22,229 nucleotides of DNA from JAYPWI01 sp964629575 (GTDB taxonomy: Bacteria; Actinomycetota; Acidimicrobiia; Acidimicrobiales; Poriferisodalaceae). Positions 6,172 through 13,757 of the stretch are shown here, in pieces (positions within the stretch are counted from its first letter, which is position 1; every line of letters starts with the position of its first letter). Made by a program: the position numbers and the translations under genes. A model generated the notes under the pieces. That model saw only the letters and a list, made by a program, of their open reading frames with translations. It was not told where the DNA came from and did not search any database. The DNA lies in NCBI GenBank assembly GCA_964629575.1, contig CAZVUM010000076.1, positions 1-22,229 on the forward strand. The letters are read 5' to 3'.

Positions 6172-7773
6172 TCAGACCCGGTCGGCCTGGCCCAGAACTG
6201 CGAGGCGGTGACGGATCACCTTGCCGGTGGTCGTCATCGGGAGTGAATCGACGAATCGGACCTCTCTGGGGACCATGAACGCTTCGAGCTCGTCCGCCGC
6301 TGCGGCTTGAACGTCCTCGGCGGTGAGATCGACGCCCGGCAGCGGAACGACGAAGGCCTCGATCCGCTGGCCCCACTCCTTGTCGTCGACGCCCACCACG
6401 GCGACCATGTCGATACCGGGATGTTGCTCGAGGACTTCTTCGACCCGGCTCGGGAACACGTTCTCGCCGCCGGTGACGATCATGTCGTTGACCCGACCCT
6501 CGACGTGCAGCCGTCCGGTCGGGTCCAGGTAGCCGAGGTCTCCCGTTGCCATGAGGGTGCCCCGCCGTTCGCGGTCCGTGCCATCGGTGTAGCCGGCAAA
6601 CTGCATGCCGCTCGCGAGGTGTACTCGACCTTGGGCACCGGCGGGAACCGGCATGCCCTCCGGGTCGAGAATTCCGATGGTGACCCCCGACGGTGCACGA
6701 CCGACGGTGCCGGGGCTCTCGCGCAGCTCGACGGGATCAGCGATCGTGCCGATGGCGGTCTCGGTCGAGCCATAGAAGTTGTAGAGCCGGTCCCCCATCC
6801 GGTCCATCCATTCGAGCGCGAGGTCGCCCGACAGGACGTTTCCGCTGCTCAGGACCATTCTCGGCGGCCGTATCTCGTCGAGGACTGGACCCTCTCGGAG
6901 GAGGCGGCGCAGCATCAGGGGAACGACCGCCAACACATCGATGCGGTGCTCGGTCAACAGGGCGATCGTCGCCGCCACATCGAACGTTCTCCGCAGATGC
7001 AGGGTCGACGCGGTGGCGATCGCGATGGTCGATTGACTCAAGCCCCACGCATGGAACAGCGGAGGGCAGACCAGGTAGCGGTCCCCGAGCCGGAACGGGA
7101 CCTGGCTGAACATGCCGAGCGAATCGGCTCCTGCAGCCCTGTTCTCGCGGCGAGCGCCCTTCGGAGGCCCCGTCGTGCCCGATGTGAGCATCACCAGTCG
7201 GGAACGGCGTGACGGCAGAGGACACGGCGCACGGGTCGCGGCGATGTCGCGGAGCGACCCGCTCCCGTCGGCCGTCGCGTCGATCAGGGCCACCCCGTCG
7301 ACGCTGCCTCCGACGAGCGCAACGAACTCGCCGTCGGCGATGATCACCTCGATGCCCTCGCGCCCTGCGACGTCGCGGAGCTGCGGACCAGGCAGCGCTG
7401 TGCTCAGCAGTACGACGTCGAGCCCGGCGCGCTCGGCCCCCACCTGCGCCACGACAAAGCCGCGGTGGTTGCGGCAGAGCACGCCAACAGCGCCGCTGCC
7501 GGCGTTCCGGCGGAGATGGGCGGCGACGTTCGACGTCTGGCGATCGAGCTGGGAGTACGTGATGTCGCCATCGTCGTCGGCGATGGCGATACGGCTGGGG
7601 AAGCGCATGGCGCTCCCGGCCAGCATCGAGCTGATGCCTGGGCCCCACCGTCCTGCGGCCGCGAAGCGTGCGGCGGTGAGCAGCGGGTCGAAGGCGCCGA
7701 GGCGGGCCGCAGCGTCAGCGTTGCGTGCCATTTCGGCGATCAGGGAGTCACCGAGGCCTCGCGTCGAGATCAC
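6172..7773 (-). CDS. AMP-binding acyl-CoA synthetase (fatty-acid CoA ligase-like)
   Basis: An ANL-superfamily adenylating enzyme of 533 residues, predicted to activate a carboxylic acid to its acyl-CoA through an acyl-AMP intermediate. The ATP-binding loop TSGTTGPPKGA is at 197-207, the A5 motif YGSTETAIG at 334-342, the A7/A8 region TGDLGYLDPTGRLHVEGRVND at 410-430, and the A10 catalytic Lys518 in TTTGKVIRH. It ends the phasin-XRE-ligase operon. The GTG start (7771-7773) overlaps the XRE stop as GTGA; an internal ATG at 7729-7731 (MARNADAAARL) is an alternative. Being co-transcribed with a phasin-like protein suggests it supplies acyl-CoA to storage metabolism or re-activates acids released from the polymer or lipid. 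Chain-length preference is not visible. Confidence 0.9.
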   Translation of the reverse strand: MISTRGLGDSLIAEMARNADAAARLGAFDPLLTAARFAAAGRWGPGISSMLAGSAMRFPSRIAIADDDGDITYSQLDRQTSNVAAHLRRNAGSGAVGVLCRNHRGFVVAQVGAERAGLDVVLLSTALPGPQLRDVAGREGIEVIIADGEFVALVGGSVDGVALIDATADGSGSLRDIAATRAPCPLPSRRSRLVMLTSGTTGPPKGARRENRAAGADSLGMFSQVPFRLGDRYLVCPPLFHAWGLSQSTIAIATASTLHLRRTFDVAATIALLTEHRIDVLAVVPLMLRRLLREGPVLDEIRPPRMVLSSGNVLSGDLALEWMDRMGDRLYNFYGSTETAIGTIADPVELRESPGTVGRAPSGVTIGILDPEGMPVPAGAQGRVHLASGMQFAGYTDGTDRERRGTLMATGDLGYLDPTGRLHVEGRVNDMIVTGGENVFPSRVEEVLEQHPGIDMVAVVGVDDKEWGQRIEAFVVPLPGVDLTAEDVQAAAADELEAFMVPREVRFVDSLPMTTTGKVIRHRLAVLGQADRV

Positions 7774-8153
7774 TCTCGGACACCATCGCCGCGGAAGTTG
7801 CGGTACACACCCAGCAGCGCCATCTTCTGCTCGTTCGTCAGATGAGGGTCGGCCTGCACCGCCTCGACGACGCTCGTGGTGGCGTCGTCGTCCTCATCGA
7901 GCAGTCCGGCATAGGACAAGAGGGTCTCGGCTCGCACGTTGAGTGCGCCGGCGAGAGCCTTGAGGACCCGAACGGACGGCTCGTGCATGCCGCGCTCAAG
8001 CTGACTGACGTAGGGGTCCGACAACTGCGTGAGCCGAGCCAGCTCGCGCTGGCTCAGCTCCATCAGTTTTCTCTGGGCTTTGATGAACTCGCCCAGCTGG
8101 TCGAGTCCGGGGTACTTCGGCATGGAGCCGGAGCGCCCGCCCGACGAACTCAC
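7770..8153 (-). CDS. Small XRE-family helix-turn-helix regulator
   Basis: A 127-residue one-domain regulator. The HTH is at about residues 26-65: AQRKLMELSQRELARLTQLS followed by DPYVSQLERGMHEPSVRVL, the classic Cro/C1 pattern with YVSQLERG as the recognition helix. The C-terminal half, LLSYAGLLDEDDDATTSVV onward to NEQKMALLGVYRNF, is acidic then helical and could mediate dimerisation or binding to a partner protein. It is sandwiched between phasin-like and acyl-CoA ligase genes with 4-nt GTGA overlaps on both sides. The GTG start at 8151-8153 preserves the overlap; ATG 8121-8123 gives a 117-residue form without the Ser/Gly leader. Such a position is typical of regulators controlling their own storage operon, and the palindrome at 8499-8520 is a natural target (inference). 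Confidence 0.88.
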   Translation of the reverse strand: MSSSGGRSGSMPKYPGLDQLGEFIKAQRKLMELSQRELARLTQLSDPYVSQLERGMHEPSVRVLKALAGALNVRAETLLSYAGLLDEDDDATTSVVEAVQADPHLTNEQKMALLGVYRNFRGDGVRE

Positions 8154-8428
8154 TTGCCGGCGACGGCCTCGTCGCGCTCCCAGATGCCCACGAGCCGGGT
8201 CGCGAAGTCGCGGTTGGCCTCATGGAGCTGGTTCATGAAGCCGAAGTAGCTCTCGACCATCTCGGCCGGCTTCGGGAGGTAGTCACCGAAGGGCGACTCG
8301 TAGTTGGGAAGAGCGCCGAGAACGGTGTCGGCGATGCGCTCGTTGAACGAGATCATCTGCTCCTGCGCGGTCTTCATCGACTCGAGCGAGCGGGTCTGTG
8401 CTTCCTTGACGCTGTCCAGAACGGCCAT
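8150..8428 (-). CDS. Small phasin-like granule protein
   Basis: A 92-residue, mostly helical amphipathic protein. Residues 1-40 (MAVLDSVKEAQTRSLESMKT, then AQEQMISFNERIADTVLGAL) look like the helical repeats of phasins that coat PHA granules. A Pro-rich turn follows (PNYESPFGDYLPKP, 41-54), then a second helix FMNQLHEANRDFATRLVGIW (64-83) typical of phasin C-termini. It has no signal peptide or cysteine. The start ATG 8426-8428 has GGAGA about 8 nt upstream; an upstream extension to 8569 would run through the promoter and the leuS terminator, so it is rejected. First gene of the operon with the XRE regulator and acyl-CoA ligase. Small phasins are poorly conserved, so the call rests on composition and context. 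Confidence 0.68.
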   Translation of the reverse strand: MAVLDSVKEAQTRSLESMKTAQEQMISFNERIADTVLGALPNYESPFGDYLPKPAEMVESYFGFMNQLHEANRDFATRLVGIWERDEAVAGK

Positions 8429-8498
8429 CGTGGGTCTCCATGAGAGAGTGAGGGGGTTGCGAAGTAGAGTACGCATTCCTGGTACTGGACGCAACCTC

Positions 8499-8520
8499 TC
8501 TGCGAACTTTTCTTCGCAGA
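8499..8520. promoter_or_regulatory. Operator candidate TCTGCGAA-N6-TTCGCAGA
   Basis: An exact 8-bp inverted repeat with a 6-nt centre, lying 4 nt upstream of the proposed -35 box. Its outer arms, TCTGC-N12-GCAGA, match the palindrome upstream of the pha operon in both sequence and spacing. It could also fold as an RNA hairpin after leuS, so it might be a second terminator stem. Confidence 0.5.
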
Positions 8521-8527
8521 AGTAGAT

Positions 8528-8555
8528 TAGGTTCCAGGAGCGCTCCTGGAACCTA
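8528..8555 (-). terminator. leuS terminator palindrome
   Basis: A perfect palindrome of 14-nt arms (TAGGTTCCAGGAGC and its complement), starting 10 nt beyond the leuS stop codon. Downstream, in the minus sense, the sequence is only moderately T-rich. A loop of at least 4 nt would leave a 12-bp stem. Confidence 0.65.
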
Positions 8556-8565
8556 GTTGCGGGGG

Positions 8566-11217
8566 TCACCCGACGACGAGATTCACCATGCGACCGGGGA
8601 CGGCGACGACCTTGCGGATCTGCTTACCGTCGACCAGCTCAGCGATCCTGGCGTCTGCCAGAGCCGCTGCTTCGAGAGCTTCGGCGTCGGCGTCTGCCGC
8701 GACGTCGATCCGCGACCGCACCTTGCCGTTCACCTGAACGGGGATCTCGATCGTGTCGTCGACCAGCAGCGCAGGATCGGCTTCGGGGAAGGCCGCATAC
8801 ACGACGGAGTCGTCGTGGCCCAGCCGCTCCCACAGCTCCTCCCCCACGTGCGGGACCAGCGGTGCGAGCATCCTGACGAGCGGATCGGCGACCTCGAGGG
8901 GCGCCGGCCCGTCCACCTTGGTGAGCTCGTTGTTGAGCTCGGTGATACGAGCGATCGCTGAGTTGAAGCGCAGGTCGTCCATCGCTTCGGACACGGCGGC
9001 GATCGTGCGATGTGTCAGGCGCCGCAGGCCGTCGGGGGCTGCGACATCTTCGACGGTCGCCTCACCTGTCTCCTCGTCGACCAGATTGCGCCAGACCCGC
9101 TGGAGCAGACGATGCGAGCCGATCACCGACTTGGTCTCCCANNNNNNNNNNNNNNNNNNNNNNNNNNNNNNNNNNNNNNNNNNNNNNNNNNNNNNNNNNN
9201 NNNNNNNNNNNNNNNNNNNNNNNNNNNNNNNNNNNNNNNNNAGGTCGAACAACACCTTGTGCCAGAAGCGGGCGTACAGCAGGTGCAGCACGGCGTGCTC
9301 GACGCCTCCGACGTACAGGTCGACACCACCAACCCGTCCCTCGGCGTCGGTCATCCAGTACTGCTCGACATCTGGGTCGACCAGCCTGTCCTCGTTGGTG
9401 GGGTCCAGGTATCGCAGGTAGTACCAGCAGCTGCCTGCCCACTGCGGCATCGTGTTGAGCTCGCGAACGAAGTCTCGTTCGCCGCGTCCGTCGCCCAGGT
9501 CGTAGCGGGCTCGCACCCATTCCTCGGCGCGACCCAGCGGCGGTTCGGGGTCGGAGTTCTCATCCAGCGCTCGGGGCGCCCAGTCGATGAGCTCGGGGAG
9601 CTCGACCGGCAACTCGTCGGCGGGAACCCCGATCGGGAGGCCGATCTCGTCGTAGATGATCGGGAAGGGTTCGCCCCAGTAGCGCTGACGCGAGAACAGC
9701 CAGTCGCGCAGCTTGTACGTGGTGGTGCGGGCGCCGCACCCTTGGGCCTCGAGCCAGTCGTTGATCCGGTCCTTGGCGTCGTCGATCAGCAGCCCGTCGA
9801 GGAAGTCGCTGTTGATCGCGGCGCCCTCCCCCACATACGCCTCGCCGTCGAAGTCGGCGGGTGGCTCGACCGTGCGGACGATCTCGATGCCGTACAGCGT
9901 GGCGAAGTCCCAGTCGCGCTGGTCCTGGCCGGGGACGCTCATGACGGCGCCGGTTCCGTAGCCCATCAGCACGTAGTCGGAGACGAAAACCGGGACGTCC
10001 TTTCCGTTCACCGGGACGGTGCAGTCCACCCCGAGATAGACGCCGGACTTCGCCTTGTTCTCCTGACGCTCGAGATCGGTCATCTCTGCGGCCTGACGCC
10101 GATATGCATCGACCGCTTCGCGCGGGGTCGACGCGCCGCCTGTCCACTGATCCGGCGCGCCCTCTGGCCACGCGTCAGCGACCAGCTCGTCCACCAGCGG
10201 GTGCTCGGGGGCCAACACCATGGCGGTGGTTCCGAACAACGTGTCTGGCCGGGTGGTGAACACCTCGATCAGCTGGCCAGGGCACGCGGGAACGACGAAG
10301 GTGATGTGCGCTCCTTCGGATCGGCCGATCCAGTTGCGCTGCATCGTCTTGATCGAGTCGGTCCAGTCGAGCAGGTCGAGGTCGGCCAGCAGACGGTCGG
10401 CGTACGCTGTGATGCGCATCATCCACTGCTTCATCGGACGCCGGAACACCGGGTGGTTGCCCCGCTCGGACCGTCCGTCAGCGGTGACCTCCTCGTTGGC
10501 GAGCACCGTGCCCAGCGCCGGGCACCAGTTGACGGGGGCCTCACCCAGATACGCGAGGCGGTGGTTTTCGAGTTCGGCACGGCGCGCGGCCTCGTCCATC
10601 TCTGCCCAGACGCCGGCCGTCGGGGTTCGGGTCCCTGCTGCGAACTCGTCTTCGAGCTCGCTGATGGGCCTGGCGCGCTCGGCCTCGGCGTCGTACCAGC
10701 TGTTGAAGATCTGCAGGAAGATCCACTGGGTCCAGCGGTAGTAGCTGACGTCTGTCGTCGCGATCGAGCGCCGGTCGTCATGACCCAGGCCGAGCCGCCC
10801 GAGCTGACGGCTCATGTTGGCGATGTTGTTCTCGGTGTTGACCCGCGGATGCTCACCGGTCTGGCGGGCATGTTCCTCCGCTGGAAGACCGAACGCGTCG
10901 TATCCCATGGTGTGGAGCACGTTGTGACCTGTCATCCGCTTGTGGCGAGCGAACACGTCCGTGCCGATGTAGCCGAGCGGATGGCCGACGTGCAGACCCG
11001 ACCCGGAGGGGTACGGGAACATGTCCATGATGAACAGCTTCGGCTTGTCCTCGATTCTCTGGGCATCCTCGGCCAGGAGACCCGACGGGTTGGGGGTGTG
11101 ATAGGTCCCGCGCTCGGCCCACCTCGCCTGCCATTTCGCCTCGATCTGTTCTGCGAGATCGGCGTCGTAGCGGTGCGCGGGAATGTGGTCGGCGTCTGAG
11201 GGGGAGGTCGAACTCAT
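8566..11217 (-). CDS. leuS: Leucyl-tRNA synthetase (interrupted by an assembly gap)
   Basis: Attaches leucine to tRNA-Leu in the cytoplasm. The class I HIGH-type signature is PYPSGSGLHVGHPLGY (about residues 69-84, HVGH at 76-79). The CP1 editing domain is recognised by TTRPDTLFGTTAMVLAPEHP and VPGQDQRDWDFA. The C-terminal anticodon-binding and zinc-independent tail ends in VNGKVRSRIDVAADADAEAL and KVVAVPGRMVNLVVG, typical of LeuRS. The KMSKS loop should lie between HKVLFD and WETKSV but falls in the 100-N gap; the N block allows only about 33 residues where family members have many more, so the real gene is longer than drawn. The ATG 11215-11217 is placed by homology; the ribosome binding site is weak. 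Diverges from mutA across 66 nt. Confidence 0.96.
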   Translation of the reverse strand: MSSTSPSDADHIPAHRYDADLAEQIEAKWQARWAERGTYHTPNPSGLLAEDAQRIEDKPKLFIMDMFPYPSGSGLHVGHPLGYIGTDVFARHKRMTGHNVLHTMGYDAFGLPAEEHARQTGEHPRVNTENNIANMSRQLGRLGLGHDDRRSIATTDVSYYRWTQWIFLQIFNSWYDAEAERARPISELEDEFAAGTRTPTAGVWAEMDEAARRAELENHRLAYLGEAPVNWCPALGTVLANEEVTADGRSERGNHPVFRRPMKQWMMRITAYADRLLADLDLLDWTDSIKTMQRNWIGRSEGAHITFVVPACPGQLIEVFTTRPDTLFGTTAMVLAPEHPLVDELVADAWPEGAPDQWTGGASTPREAVDAYRRQAAEMTDLERQENKAKSGVYLGVDCTVPVNGKDVPVFVSDYVLMGYGTGAVMSVPGQDQRDWDFATLYGIEIVRTVEPPADFDGEAYVGEGAAINSDFLDGLLIDDAKDRINDWLEAQGCGARTTTYKLRDWLFSRQRYWGEPFPIIYDEIGLPIGVPADELPVELPELIDWAPRALDENSDPEPPLGRAEEWVRARYDLGDGRGERDFVRELNTMPQWAGSCWYYLRYLDPTNEDRLVDPDVEQYWMTDAEGRVGGVDLYVGGVEHAVLHLLYARFWHKVLFDXXXXXXXXXXXXXXXXXXXXXXXXXXXXXXXXXXWETKSVIGSHRLLQRVWRNLVDEETGEATVEDVAAPDGLRRLTHRTIAAVSEAMDDLRFNSAIARITELNNELTKVDGPAPLEVADPLVRMLAPLVPHVGEELWERLGHDDSVVYAAFPEADPALLVDDTIEIPVQVNGKVRSRIDVAADADAEALEAAALADARIAELVDGKQIRKVVAVPGRMVNLVVG
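9142..9241. other. Assembly gap (100 N) inside leuS
   Basis: Exactly 100 N, the conventional placeholder for a gap of unknown size. It hides the KMSKS catalytic loop of leuS. The flanking leuS frames agree across 100 nt, which only means the true length is 1 modulo 3. Confidence 0.97.
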
Positions 11218-11283
11218 CGTGCGGTCCAGAATGCCACGTCGGGCCAGCGAGTCCCTGGCCCGTTTGCAATAGCGTAGGAAGCC
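11218..11283. promoter_or_regulatory. Divergent leuS/mutA promoter with shared -10 and inverted repeat
   Basis: The 66-nt region contains TAGCGTA (11270-11276), which reads as a TAnnnT -10 on both strands (TAGCGT forward, TACGCT reverse). The forward -10 ends 8 nt before the mutA ATG, suggesting a leaderless mutA transcript, although AGGAAG in between could also serve as a ribosome binding site. An exact inverted repeat GGGCCAG-N7-CTGGCCC (11241-11261) sits where the mutA -35 would be and would fold as a hairpin in the leuS leader. No T-box or cobalamin riboswitch fits in this length. Confidence 0.4.
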
Positions 11284-13113
11284 ATGTCGCCCGACCGCGA
11301 GTCCGACCCGACCACACCCTTCGACACCCCCGAGTTCGACCCAGTGTCCCTGCAGGAGTGGGAGTCATCGGCCGCGGCGGCACTGCGCGGCCGCCCGCTC
11401 AGCTCACTCGACGAAGTCGTCGACGAGGGCGTCAGCCGATCACCGCTGTACACCCGCGGCCAACACGCCATGGACGCCGACGAAGCGGGCGTACCAGGAG
11501 CTGCGCCCTTCACGCGTGGGTCGAGTGCCGCGGCAGGGGTTCTCGGGTGGGAGATCCGCCAGACTCACGCCGCTGATACACCCGGAGCCAACGAGGCGAT
11601 CCTGCGCGACCTCGAGCGCGGGGTCACCGGCATCACCCTGCGGGGAGTGCCCGAGACGACCGACGAGATCGCGGCCATTCTCGACGGCGTCTACCTCGAC
11701 TTGGCCCCTGTCCACCTCTGGGCGCCGAGCAGCGGGGGGCAGCGTGACGCCCTGCTGGACCTCTTCGAGGCGAAGGGTATCCCCGGCTCCGCCGCGAGCG
11801 GCTGCCTCGGGGCCGACCCCTACGGTGCGGCCTTCCGTTCGCGATCCGGGGTCGACGGCGATGACATCGGTGCTCTCGCCGCGACAGCCGCGGGGCTGCG
11901 CAGCACCCATCCCGCCGTGCGACCGATCGCGGTCGACGGCACCGCGGTCGCCGATGCCGGGGGGTCAGACGCCCAGGAGCTCGGGTTCGTTCTCGCCGCC
12001 GGTGTCGGTTGGCTGCGCGCTCTGACCGATGCCGGCCTCACGGTCGAGGACGCCGCCGCCTGCATCGAGTTCACCTTGTCGCTCGGCGCAGACCAGTTCC
12101 TGGCGATCGCGAAGATCCGTGCCGCGCGCACCGGCTGGGCGCGCATCCTCGAGGCCAGCGGGGGTGATCCGTCCGCGGCGGCGATGACCGTTCATGCCAC
12201 GAGCGCGGCATCGATGATGAGCCAGCGGGACCCCTGGGTAAACATGCTGCGCACGACGACATCGTGCTTCGCCGGCGCTGTTGGCGGAGCAGACGCGATC
12301 ACGGTCCGGCCCTTCGACAGCGCGGTCGGCCAGAGCGACGAGTTCGGGCTCCGGGTCGCCCGAAACACCCAGCTGATCCTGCAGGAGGAGACGCAGGCCG
12401 CGAGGGTCATCGATCCAGCGGGTGGCAGTTGGTATGTGGAGGACCTCACCCGTCAGCTCGCCGAGGCCGGATGGAAGGTGCTGCAGACATTCGAGGCGAC
12501 CGGCGGGATCCAAACCGTCCTCGCAGACGGCTCGGCCCGCGAGGCCGTCGAGGCCACACGAATGGCACGCCAGAACGCCCTGGCGACCCGTCGAACCCAG
12601 ATCACCGGGGTCACCGAGTTCCCCGACGTTCACGAAGACGGGCTCGAGCGCATCGGCGACGCGGAGGAGATCGAGTTCCGCTGGGCCGCGGCCTTCGAAC
12701 GGCTGCGCGATGCCGCTGACACCGCCGCTGACCGGCCGGCGGTGTTCCTCGCCAACCTCGGCGATGCGGCGGCGCACACCGCGCGTGCGACCTTTGCCAA
12801 GAATCTCTTCGAGGTCGGCGGGTTGGCCGCCACCGGTGACGAGGGCCACCACTCGGCCGCCGACGTGGCCGCCGCCTTCACTCGTAGCGGAGCGGTTGTG
12901 GCGTGCATCTGCTCGTCGGACCAGGTCTACGGGGACTGGGGGGCCGAGGCAGCCGCGGCGTTGAAGGCTGCAGGCGCAGAACGCATCTACCTCGCCGGGG
13001 CTCCCGGAGATTTCGAGGCCGCGCTTCGCAGTGCCGGCGTCGACGAGTTCGTGCACCTCGGATGCAACGTGCTCACCACCCTCGAGGGGCTGCACCAGCT
13101 CCTCGGTCTGTGA
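11284..13113 (+). CDS. mutA: Methylmalonyl-CoA mutase small (beta) subunit
   Basis: The non-catalytic partner subunit of adenosylcobalamin-dependent methylmalonyl-CoA mutase, which interconverts (R)-methylmalonyl-CoA and succinyl-CoA. The 609-residue length is right for the heterodimeric type. It has the N-terminal TIM-barrel half (QTHAADTPGANEAILRDLER, WVNMLRTTTSCFAGAVGGAD, DEFGLRVARNTQLILQEE) and a degenerate B12 domain: the position corresponding to the cobalamin-ligand motif DxHxxG reads ANLGDAAAHTAR (490-501), so it does not coordinate cobalt, as expected for MutA. It starts at ATG 11284, divergent from leuS. It overlaps the lipoprotein gene by 4 nt. Its partner mutB is 1.8 kb downstream, behind two unrelated genes, which is unusual because mutA and mutB normally abut. 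Confidence 0.95.
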   Translation: MSPDRESDPTTPFDTPEFDPVSLQEWESSAAAALRGRPLSSLDEVVDEGVSRSPLYTRGQHAMDADEAGVPGAAPFTRGSSAAAGVLGWEIRQTHAADTPGANEAILRDLERGVTGITLRGVPETTDEIAAILDGVYLDLAPVHLWAPSSGGQRDALLDLFEAKGIPGSAASGCLGADPYGAAFRSRSGVDGDDIGALAATAAGLRSTHPAVRPIAVDGTAVADAGGSDAQELGFVLAAGVGWLRALTDAGLTVEDAAACIEFTLSLGADQFLAIAKIRAARTGWARILEASGGDPSAAAMTVHATSAASMMSQRDPWVNMLRTTTSCFAGAVGGADAITVRPFDSAVGQSDEFGLRVARNTQLILQEETQAARVIDPAGGSWYVEDLTRQLAEAGWKVLQTFEATGGIQTVLADGSAREAVEATRMARQNALATRRTQITGVTEFPDVHEDGLERIGDAEEIEFRWAAAFERLRDAADTAADRPAVFLANLGDAAAHTARATFAKNLFEVGGLAATGDEGHHSAADVAAAFTRSGAVVACICSSDQVYGDWGAEAAAALKAAGAERIYLAGAPGDFEAALRSAGVDEFVHLGCNVLTTLEGLHQLLGL

Positions 13114-13745
13114 TCGCTGGCATCGCCGTGCATCGACCCCTCGCACTCATCGTCGCCATCGCCGCCCTTCTCGCCGCATGCGCGGACAGCGACGACAGTG
13201 GGGAGACCCCCGCACCCACGACGACCATCGACGCCGCGATCAGCGCTGCCGAACCGGTGAGCGACGCCGATGCCAGTCAGGGTTCGGACAGCGATACCCC
13301 GTCACCAGAGCAGCCTCTCCTCGACCTGGGCTTCACGTCAGAGCAGGCCGGCTGCGTCATCGCCGAGGCGGAGTCGACTGGTGCCGATGTGCTCGGCGAG
13401 GTGGACCAAGAGCTGCTCGACCTGTTCGCGGCGTGCGGGGTCCGCGCACAGCAGCTGGCCGCGATCGGGCTCGGCACATCGCCAGACGAGGTCTCCCAGC
13501 AGCTCGAGCTTCTGACCGCTGCGTTCACGCCTGAGCTGCAGGCGGCACTGCGGGACTCGGACGAAGCGCGAGGCGCACTCGTCGACCTCTTCGTCGCCAG
13601 GGGCCTTCCAGCGGATGCATCGGCATGCGCTGTCCAGACCCTCACCGACCTGGAGGACCTCGCAGTGCTCTCCGACGTCGACGCGGTACTCGAGCTCTTC
13701 ATCGGCTGCGGTGTGTCGCTCTCCGACCTCGAGGGCCTTGGGTGA
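13110..13745 (+). CDS. Secreted lipoprotein with duplicated cysteine-pair repeat
   Basis: Function unknown. A 211-residue lipoprotein: hydrophobic signal PLALIVAIAALLAAC with lipobox L-A-A-C and lipidated Cys24, then an acidic Ser/Thr/Asp linker (25-68). The rest is two related helical units, about 72-115 and 163-206. Each has a Gly-x-x-x-x-x-A-x-C opening (C82, C173) and ends L-F-x-x-C-G-V (C109, C200). The Cys-Cys distance is 27 residues in both, suggesting one disulfide per unit on the outer face of the membrane. GTG 13110 overlaps the mutA stop as GTGA; GTG 13128 is an alternative start just before the signal core. The P450 gene starts 12 nt after its stop. Similar repeats seem common in actinobacterial lipoproteins, but I know of no assigned role. 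Confidence 0.82.
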   Translation: MIAGIAVHRPLALIVAIAALLAACADSDDSGETPAPTTTIDAAISAAEPVSDADASQGSDSDTPSPEQPLLDLGFTSEQAGCVIAEAESTGADVLGEVDQELLDLFAACGVRAQQLAAIGLGTSPDEVSQQLELLTAAFTPELQAALRDSDEARGALVDLFVARGLPADASACAVQTLTDLEDLAVLSDVDAVLELFIGCGVSLSDLEGLG

Positions 13746-13757
13746 CCAGGTGACGAG

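Larger units (their letters stand above)
8429..8565 (-). promoter_or_regulatory. Promoter region of the phasin-XRE-ligase operon
   Basis: Reading leftward after the leuS stop: a perfect 28-nt palindrome (8528-8555, terminator), then the operator-like palindrome 8499-8520, then a promoter with -35 TTGCGT (plus 8489-8494), a 17-nt spacer and -10 TACTCT (plus 8466-8471), then the ribosome binding site. TGCGAA also appears at 8458-8463 beside the -10, and the 11-mer GAAGTAGA(G/T)TA occurs at both 8461-8471 and 8519-8529. Confidence 0.6.

Noticed and set aside
9010..11199. A 729-codon plus-strand open frame antisense to leuS
   Set aside because: Shadow of a certain essential gene; it runs through the N block and has no motif or start signal of its own.
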